Part shown: positions 63,811 through 64,000 of the stretch, piece by piece
Numbering within the stretch: position 1 is the stretch's first letter
Layout of the letters: every line of letters starts with the position of its first letter
Position numbers and translations under genes: made by a program
The notes under the pieces: generated by a model
What the model was told of the DNA's origin: nothing
Database searches by the model: none
Seen by the model: only the letters and a program-made list of their open reading frames with translations
Assembly (NCBI GenBank): GCA_023425645.1
Contig: JAFACG010000006.1
Location: 1-64,000 of the forward strand
Reading direction: 5' to 3'
Source of the DNA: Pseudomonadota bacterium
GTDB taxonomy: Bacteria; Pseudomonadota; Gammaproteobacteria; Burkholderiales; Burkholderiaceae_B
Length of the DNA: 64,000 bases

Positions 63811-63924
63811 ATGAAGGTAATGGCATCGGTAAAGCGGATCTGCCGCAACTGCAAAATCATTAAACGTCATGGCGTGGTGCGTGTCATCTGCACCGATCCA
63901 CGTCATAAGCAGCGTCAAGGCTAA
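63811..63924 (+). CDS. rpmJ: 50S ribosomal protein L36
   Basis: 37 residues, [20 protein letters not shown] and [12 protein letters not shown]; it keeps the zinc ligands (CRNC, Cys27, His32), the C+ form. TAGGAG at 63798-63803 is the ribosome binding site. Confidence 0.96.
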   Translation: MKVMASVKRICRNCKIIKRHGVVRVICTDPRHKQRQG

Positions 63925-63960
63925 TTCGCCGAAACGCAACCGATTTAACAAGGAATAACC

Positions 63961-64000
63961 ATGGCCCGTATTGCCGGCATTAACATCCCGCCGCATCAAC
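63961..64000 (+). CDS. rpsM: 30S ribosomal protein S13, start (partial)
   Basis: The first 13 codons (MARIAGINIPPHQ) of S13, cut by the window end. AAGGAA about six bases upstream. It begins the alpha-operon part of the locus. Confidence 0.95.
   Translation, partial: MARIAGINIPPHQ

Noticed and set aside
1..64000. CRISPR array, prophage, toxin-antitoxin or secretion-type defence genes
   Set aside because: No repeat-spacer pattern, no phage or toxin-like proteins among the intact genes; every sizeable interval is taken by recognisable housekeeping or metabolic genes.

Overview
The window is GC-rich, densely coded betaproteobacterial DNA, most like Alcaligenaceae (Bordetella/Achromobacter relatives). 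This rests on the ribosomal protein gene order, the Bug-type tricarboxylate receptor and the general protein character; the species cannot be named from the sequence alone. No rRNA, tRNA, transposase, integrase, CRISPR array or phage gene was found.

The frame is the str-S10-spc-alpha ribosomal locus on the + strand, cut into three pieces. Piece 1 is the end of tuf plus rpsJ (1-681, closed by an intrinsic terminator). Piece 2 is rplC-rplD-rplW-rplB-rpsS-rplV-rpsC-rplP-rpmC-rpsQ (15256-20062, with its own promoter and hairpin-rich leader, closed by a strong terminator). Piece 3 is rplN-rplX-rplE-rpsN-rpsH-rplF-rplR-rpsE-rpmD-rplO-secY-infA-rpmJ-rpsM (58140 to the window end, with its own promoter and leader).

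Block A (741-15011) lies between pieces 1 and 2. It holds a sulfolactate utilisation module: two sulfolactate dehydrogenases for stereo-inversion, a GntR regulator, sulfo-lyase SuyAB and a Bug receptor. Next is an operon for a quinone-linked complex II-like enzyme plus a two-subunit class I fumarase/tartrate dehydratase, with a divergent LysR gene. Last is a betaine-type ABC importer made of a receptor-permease fusion and a ProV-like ATPase.

Block B (20125-57783) lies between pieces 2 and 3. It holds an AraC regulator divergent from a translationally coupled operon (AhpD-like protein, acyl-CoA dehydrogenase-fold flavoprotein, NitT/TauT-type ABC importer); an acetyltransferase; the assimilatory sulfite reductase operon cysJ-cysI-cysG; a fatty acid regulon (fadL, DUF4442, chalcone isomerase-like protein, fadD; and a PsrA-like TetR gene with fadE-thiolase-fadB); an aldehyde dehydrogenase; and a complete E. 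coli-type cellulose operon bcsEFGRQABZC, all on one strand, coding for c-di-GMP-controlled, probably phosphoethanolamine-modified cellulose.

Themes linking the accessory genes are sulfur (bisulfite from sulfolactate, a sulfonate-type importer, sulfite reductase), fatty acid oxidation under two near-identical PsrA-type boxes, and biofilm matrix production. The most unusual points are the double break of the ribosomal operon, a complex II flavoprotein with Cys where the FAD-linking His should be, and a possible periplasmic fatty-acid carrier between fadL and fadD.
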